Assembly: GCF_000969605.1 (NCBI RefSeq)
Contig: NZ_JZUE01000001.1
Location: forward strand, 434,001 to 498,000
Length of the DNA stretch: 64,000 nucleotides
Reading direction: 5' to 3'
Origin: Aquincola tertiaricarbonis
GTDB lineage: Bacteria; Pseudomonadota; Gammaproteobacteria; Burkholderiales; Burkholderiaceae_C
The notes beneath the pieces are model-generated. The model was given only the letters and a program-made list of their open reading frames with translations, did no database searches and had not been told where the DNA came from. The first letter of the stretch is position 1; each line of letters begins with the position of its first letter. Position numbers and translations under genes: made by a program. This document shows, one piece after another, positions 60,541 to 64,000 of the stretch.

Positions 60541-60560
60541 GGCGCGGGCAAGCCCGTGCC
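60541..60560 (-). terminator. Hairpin after the outer-membrane protein gene
   Basis: GGCGCGGGC (60541-60549) pairs with GCCCGTGCC (60552-60560), one G-T, around a very tight loop. It lies 9 bp past the stop of the 194-residue protein gene on the - strand. It has no U-tract. Confidence 0.3.
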
Positions 60561-60568
60561 GCACCTGC

Positions 60569-61153
60569 TTAGAACGAGTACGACACGCCGAGTTGCAGCA
60601 CCGGCATCAGGCGCAGGTCGCGCGCCAGGTCGTCGGGGCTCGGACCGAGGGAGCGACCCACCCGCAGGCCGCCGCCGAGTGCCATCAGGCCGACGTCGGC
60701 GGTGAAGCCCCAGCCGCCCCGCACCGACAGCCCGGTGTAGCCCACGCCCAGGTACGGAACGGTGCTCGCCGCTTCGCCCGAGGCGTCCAGCGTCGAGCGG
60801 GTGAAGGACAGCCCGCCGGCCGAAGGCATCGCCGTGGTGCTGAGCGCGGCGCTGCGGCTGCCCAGCAGCAGGCCGCTGGTGGCGCGGAATCCGCCGGTGA
60901 TGCGGTGGGCCTCGAAGCCGGTGCCGGCGAAGTAGTAGTCGCCCAGCACCTGGGCGCCGTGGGTGCGCGGCAGCGCGGCGGCCAGGGACAGATCGGTGCG
61001 GGTGGAGGGCGCGTTGATGCCGATGCGGGCATGCCAGCGCGGCCAGGTGTCCTCCGCGTCGCTCACCCGCAGGCCCTGGTCGGCTGCGGCGGCCGTCGTG
61101 GCCAGTGCCAGGCACAGCGCCAAGCCGTGCTGGAGGGGGATGGTCCGGGTCAT
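60569..61153 (-). CDS. Small outer-membrane-type protein of unknown function
   Basis: The 194-residue protein has a clear signal peptide (1 to about 23, LALCLALATTAAAADQG). The mature part alternates hydrophobic and small polar residues in beta-strand fashion (FRATSGLLLG, YLGVGYTGLSVRGGWGFTADVGLMALGG) and ends in Phe (QLGVSYSF), the C-terminal signature of outer-membrane barrels. It resembles OmpW/PagP-sized 8-strand barrels or a lipid A-type 'acyloxyacyl' protein by size only. I recognise no specific family. It lies between prmC and grxD on the same strand. Confidence 0.78.
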   Translation of the reverse strand: MTRTIPLQHGLALCLALATTAAAADQGLRVSDAEDTWPRWHARIGINAPSTRTDLSLAAALPRTHGAQVLGDYYFAGTGFEAHRITGGFRATSGLLLGSRSAALSTTAMPSAGGLSFTRSTLDASGEAASTVPYLGVGYTGLSVRGGWGFTADVGLMALGGGLRVGRSLGPSPDDLARDLRLMPVLQLGVSYSF

Positions 61154-61246
61154 CGTGTGCTCCCTTCCTGCCCTGAAAGTGAGTTGATGCTACTGCCCCA
61201 GCGCCTTGCGTGCACGGCGATCAGCCGGCGGAGCCTGGCCTGTTCG

Positions 61247-62092
61247 TCAGCTGGGCCAGCGGCCGCCGGTGCAGCGCAGGTGGCCGGCCAGGTCGGGTCG
61301 GTGCTGGATGTGGTCAAAACCAGACGCCTGCAGCAAGGCGGCCACGTCGCCGGCCTGGTCATGGCCGTGCTCCAGCAGCAGCCAGCCACCCGCATGCAGC
61401 CGCGGCGGCGCACCGGCCACGATCTGTCGCAGCGCGGCCAGGCCGTCGCCCTCCGGTGTCAGGGCGATGCGCGGCTCGTGCCGCAGCGCGGGCAGGTGCG
61501 GATCGTCGCCCGCGATGTAGGGCGGGTTGCTCACCACCAGGTGGAAGCGGCCGGGAGGGCAGTGCGCCCACCAGTCGGACGCCGCGAAGCGGACCGGCAG
61601 GCCCAGGCGGCGGGCATTGCGTTGCGCCACGGCCAGGGCCGCCGGGCTGGCGTCCAGCGCCCACACCTCGGCCGCCGGCCAGCCGTGCCGCAGCGCCAGC
61701 GCGATGGCGCCGGAGCCGGTGCCCAGGTCGATCACCCGGGGCGGCGGGGCATCGGCCGGGCGGCCGGCCAGCACCGCCAGCGCCCAGTCCACCAGGGTCT
61801 CGGTGTCGGGCCGCGGGTCCAGCACGTCGGGCGTTACTTCCAGCAGCAGGCCATGGAACTCATGCTGGCCGGTGAGGTAGGCCAGCGGCACCGCGTCGAC
61901 CCGGGCCCGACAGTCGGCGGCGAAGGCGGCGTCGATGGCGGCCGGCAGCGCATCGGTGTCGTGCGACAGCAGCCAGGTGCGCGGCTGACCCAGGCGATGC
62001 GCCAGCAGCAGCTGGGCGTCCAGCCGGTCGATGCCGTCGGCGCGGGCGTCGGCCAGGGCCTGGGCCACCGTGCGGCCGGTGTCGTCAGCCAT
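61247..62092 (-). CDS. prmC: Release factor N5-glutamine methyltransferase
   Basis: The 281-residue SAM-dependent enzyme methylates the Gln of the GGQ motif in release factors RF1 and RF2. The N-terminal helical bundle (about 1-75) binds the factor; the methyltransferase domain has [15 protein letters not shown] (SAM motif I) and [16 protein letters not shown] (NPPY, binds the Gln). It overlaps prfA by 8 nt, its substrate's gene, in the conserved hemA-prfA-prmC order. Confidence 0.96.
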   Translation of the reverse strand: MADDTGRTVAQALADARADGIDRLDAQLLLAHRLGQPRTWLLSHDTDALPAAIDAAFAADCRARVDAVPLAYLTGQHEFHGLLLEVTPDVLDPRPDTETLVDWALAVLAGRPADAPPPRVIDLGTGSGAIALALRHGWPAAEVWALDASPAALAVAQRNARRLGLPVRFAASDWWAHCPPGRFHLVVSNPPYIAGDDPHLPALRHEPRIALTPEGDGLAALRQIVAGAPPRLHAGGWLLLEHGHDQAGDVAALLQASGFDHIQHRPDLAGHLRCTGGRWPS

Positions 62093-63179
62093 GCGCGGCC
62101 TGGCCGCTTTCCAGCGCGGCCAGCTGCTCGGCGGCCTGCGCGGCCTGCAGCGCGGCGATCACGTCGTCCAGGTCGCCGTCCATCACGGCACCCAGCTTGT
62201 ACAGCGTGAGGTTGATGCGGTGGTCGGTGATGCGACCCTGCGGGAAGTTGTAGGTGCGGATGCGGTCGGAGCGGTCGCCGGTGCCCACCAGGCTCTTGCG
62301 CGTGGCGGCTTCCTTGGCGGCGCGTTCGCCCTGTTCCTTGTCGCGCAGGCGCGCCACCAGCACCGCCATCGCCTTGGCCTTGTTGCGGTGCTGCGAGCGG
62401 TCGTCCTGGCATTCCGCCACGATCCCGGTGGGCAGGTGGGTGATGCGGATGGCGCTGTCGGTCTTGTTGATGTGCTGGCCGCCCGCGCCGCTGGCGCGGA
62501 AGGTGTCGATGCGCAGGTCGGCCGGGTTGAGCTGCACTTCCTCGGCTTCGTCGGGCTCGGGCATCACGGCCACGGTGCAGGCGCTGGTGTGGATGCGGCC
62601 CTGGCTTTCGGTCACGGGCACGCGCTGCACGCGGTGGCCGCCGGATTCGAACTTCAGCCGCTCGTACACCCGCTCGCCTTCCACGCGGATGACCACTTCC
62701 TTGTAGCCGCCCAGCTCGGATTCACTCTCGCTCATCAGCTCGGTGCGCAGGCCCTGGCGCTCGCACCAGCGCAGGTACATGCGCGCCAGGTCGCCGGCGA
62801 ACAGCGCCGACTCGTCGCCGCCGGTGCCGGCGCGGATCTCCAGGAAGGCGTTGCGCGCGTCGTCGGGGTCGCGCGGCAGCAGGGCGGTCTGCAGCTCGGT
62901 CAGCAGGCGTTCGAGGTCGGCCTGCGCGCCGGTGATCTCTTCGCGGGCCATCTCGGCCATCTCGGCATCGGCCAGCATCTCCTGCGCGGCGGCCAGGTCG
63001 CGCTCGCGCTGCTGGTACTGCTGGAAGCGGGCCACCACGCCGGCGACTTCGGCCTGCTCGCGCGACAGCGTGCGGTAGCGCTTCATGTCCGACGCCACGC
63101 GCGGGTCGGCCAGGTTGGCATCGAGCTCGGCCAGGCGCATCACGAGACGGTCGAGCGAGTGACGGAGCGTGTCTTTCAT
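62085..63179 (-). CDS. prfA: Peptide chain release factor 1
   Basis: The 364-residue class I release factor reads UAA and UAG. It shows the PVT (PxT) stop-codon motif in [15 protein letters not shown] and the [15 protein letters not shown] peptidyl-hydrolysis loop with the methylated Gln. The PxT tripeptide distinguishes it from RF2 (SPF). ATG 63179 is chosen by family; the upstream open frame is not conserved. It overlaps prmC by 8 nt. Confidence 0.97.
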   Translation of the reverse strand: MKDTLRHSLDRLVMRLAELDANLADPRVASDMKRYRTLSREQAEVAGVVARFQQYQQRERDLAAAQEMLADAEMAEMAREEITGAQADLERLLTELQTALLPRDPDDARNAFLEIRAGTGGDESALFAGDLARMYLRWCERQGLRTELMSESESELGGYKEVVIRVEGERVYERLKFESGGHRVQRVPVTESQGRIHTSACTVAVMPEPDEAEEVQLNPADLRIDTFRASGAGGQHINKTDSAIRITHLPTGIVAECQDDRSQHRNKAKAMAVLVARLRDKEQGERAAKEAATRKSLVGTGDRSDRIRTYNFPQGRITDHRINLTLYKLGAVMDGDLDDVIAALQAAQAAEQLAALESGQAAHG

Positions 63180-63267
63180 CGGGGGGCGGGGAACTGGGCG
63201 GCCGGCGGGGAGCCGGCGGGCGCGCCAGGACGGCGCGTCGGAAGGGCGAAGCGGGCGGTGAGCGCCG

Positions 63268-64000
63268 CTAACGCGCGCTGCCGCCGGGGGTGCGGGCGCT
63301 CTGGCGCAGGAACAGGCGCGAGATGGTCTGCGCCGTCTGCTCGCGCTGGTCGGTGTCGGACGCATTCAGCTCGGCCAGCGCGCCGTGCAACATCTTCTGC
63401 GTCAGGCCGCGGGACAGGGCGTCCATCACCGCCTCCACGTCCTCGCCCCGCGCCAGCAGCTTGCGGGCGCGGGCCAGCTCGGCGGCGCGCCAGTCGTCGG
63501 CCTGGCGGTTGAGCGCCTGGATCAGCGGCACGCTGGCGCGCTGGTCCAGCCAGTGGGCGAAGCTCTGCACGCCGGCGTCGATGATGACCTCGGCCTGCTG
63601 CACCGCGGCCTGGCGCTTTTCGCCGGCGGTCTGCACCAGAGCCGACAGGTCGTCCACGGTGTAAAGGTAGACGTCGTCCAGCCGCGCCACCTCGGGCTCA
63701 ATGTCGCGCGGCACGGCCAGGTCGACCATGAACATCGGGCGGTGCTTGCGCTGCTTGACCGCCCGCTCCACCGCGCCCAGGCCGATGATGGGCAGCGAGC
63801 TGGCGGTGCACGAGATCACCGCATCAAACTCGTGCAGGCATTGCGGCAGGTCGGCCAGGCGCAGGGCCTGGGCGCCGAAGCGCGAGGCCAGCTTCTCGCC
63901 ACGCTCCAGCGTGCGGTTAGCCAGCGCCATCGCGCGCGGGGTGCGGGCAGCGAAGTGCGTGGCGACCAGCTCGATCATCTCGCCCGCACCGACAAAGAGC
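63268..64000 (-). CDS. hemA: Glutamyl-tRNA reductase, C-terminal part (cut by window end)
   Basis: The 5' end lies beyond base 64000; about 244 residues are visible. They begin [16 protein letters not shown], the NADPH-binding Rossmann loop (GAGEM), continue [16 protein letters not shown] and [13 protein letters not shown], then [24 protein letters not shown] and the C-terminal dimerisation helices. It reduces glutamyl-tRNA to glutamate-1-semialdehyde, the first committed step of tetrapyrrole synthesis, which also feeds heme to the heme oxygenase/phytochrome operon. The catalytic Cys lies in the missing part. prfA follows after 88 bp. Confidence 0.96.
   Translation of the reverse strand, partial: LFVGAGEMIELVATHFAARTPRAMALANRTLERGEKLASRFGAQALRLADLPQCLHEFDAVISCTASSLPIIGLGAVERAVKQRKHRPMFMVDLAVPRDIEPEVARLDDVYLYTVDDLSALVQTAGEKRQAAVQQAEVIIDAGVQSFAHWLDQRASVPLIQALNRQADDWRAAELARARKLLARGEDVEAVMDALSRGLTQKMLHGALAELNASDTDQREQTAQTISRLFLRQSARTPGGSAR

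Overview
This window is high-GC chromosomal DNA from a betaproteobacterium, most likely order Burkholderiales (the Rubrivivax/Leptothrix/Ideonella/Methylibium neighbourhood). The evidence is gene order: ubiJ-ubiB-fmdB-DUF502-aspS-nudB-EEP-clsB, pilB-pilC-pilD-coaE-zapD-yacG, ispB/rplU-rpmA-obgE-proB, and hemA-prfA-prmC with grxD-ubiX close by. The protein sequences, an EpsL-type exopolysaccharide barrel and a Burkholderiales-style GC-rich intergenic repeat agree. The assignment is by pattern recognition, not database search. I see no insertion sequence, prophage, CRISPR array or rRNA; there is one tRNA.

Layout. (1) 1-10226: end of an exopolysaccharide locus. On + lie a cut GT4 glycosyltransferase, a split Alg14/Alg13-type (PssD/PssE-like) glycosyltransferase, and a coupled DUF1800/DUF1501 secreted pair. 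On - lie an initiating sugar-phosphate transferase, an EpsL-like barrel, galE and manC. (2) 10413-18216: ubiquinone biosynthesis (ubiJ, ubiB), fmdB, DUF502, aspS, nudB, a YbhP-like phosphodiesterase and clsB. (3) 18244-26489: DUF805 protein; a ligase-associated exonuclease, an unknown protein and an ATP-dependent DNA ligase; a class III CoA-transferase; a class-I glutamine amidotransferase; a Na/Pi cotransporter. (4) 26575-32421: a four-gene, overlap-coupled photosensory operon (heme oxygenase, bacteriophytochrome, response regulator, hybrid kinase). (5) 32560-38167: a fructose-type ABC transport cluster (kinase, FrcB/C/A, RbsD/FucU-type mutarotase, ROK regulator) with a strong candidate operator. 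(6) 38204-44008: small unknown proteins, a bile-acid-symporter-like permease, LysR, an orphan NtrC-type regulator, a PRC-barrel protein and topoisomerase IB. (7) 44009-51025: rpoN and the type IV pilus assembly/coaE/zapD/yacG operon. (8) 51165-64000: tRNA-Pro, ispB, rplU-rpmA-obgE-proB, rppH, proS-DUF418-lytic transglycosylase, ubiX-grxD, an outer-membrane protein, and prmC-prfA-hemA (cut).

Most genes are housekeeping and tightly packed, with many 1-8 nt start/stop overlaps. The parts that depart from routine are: the photosensory operon; the DUF1800/DUF1501 pair beside the polysaccharide genes, with a CBM60-like domain; the unknown gene between exonuclease and ligase; a polyproline microprotein missed by length cut-offs; an rpoN outside its usual lpt/hpf context; palindromes upstream of three transcription units; and a set of GC hairpins, some with GNRA loops, at convergent gene ends. 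I did not find a clear wholly new multi-gene system. Those items are the best leads.
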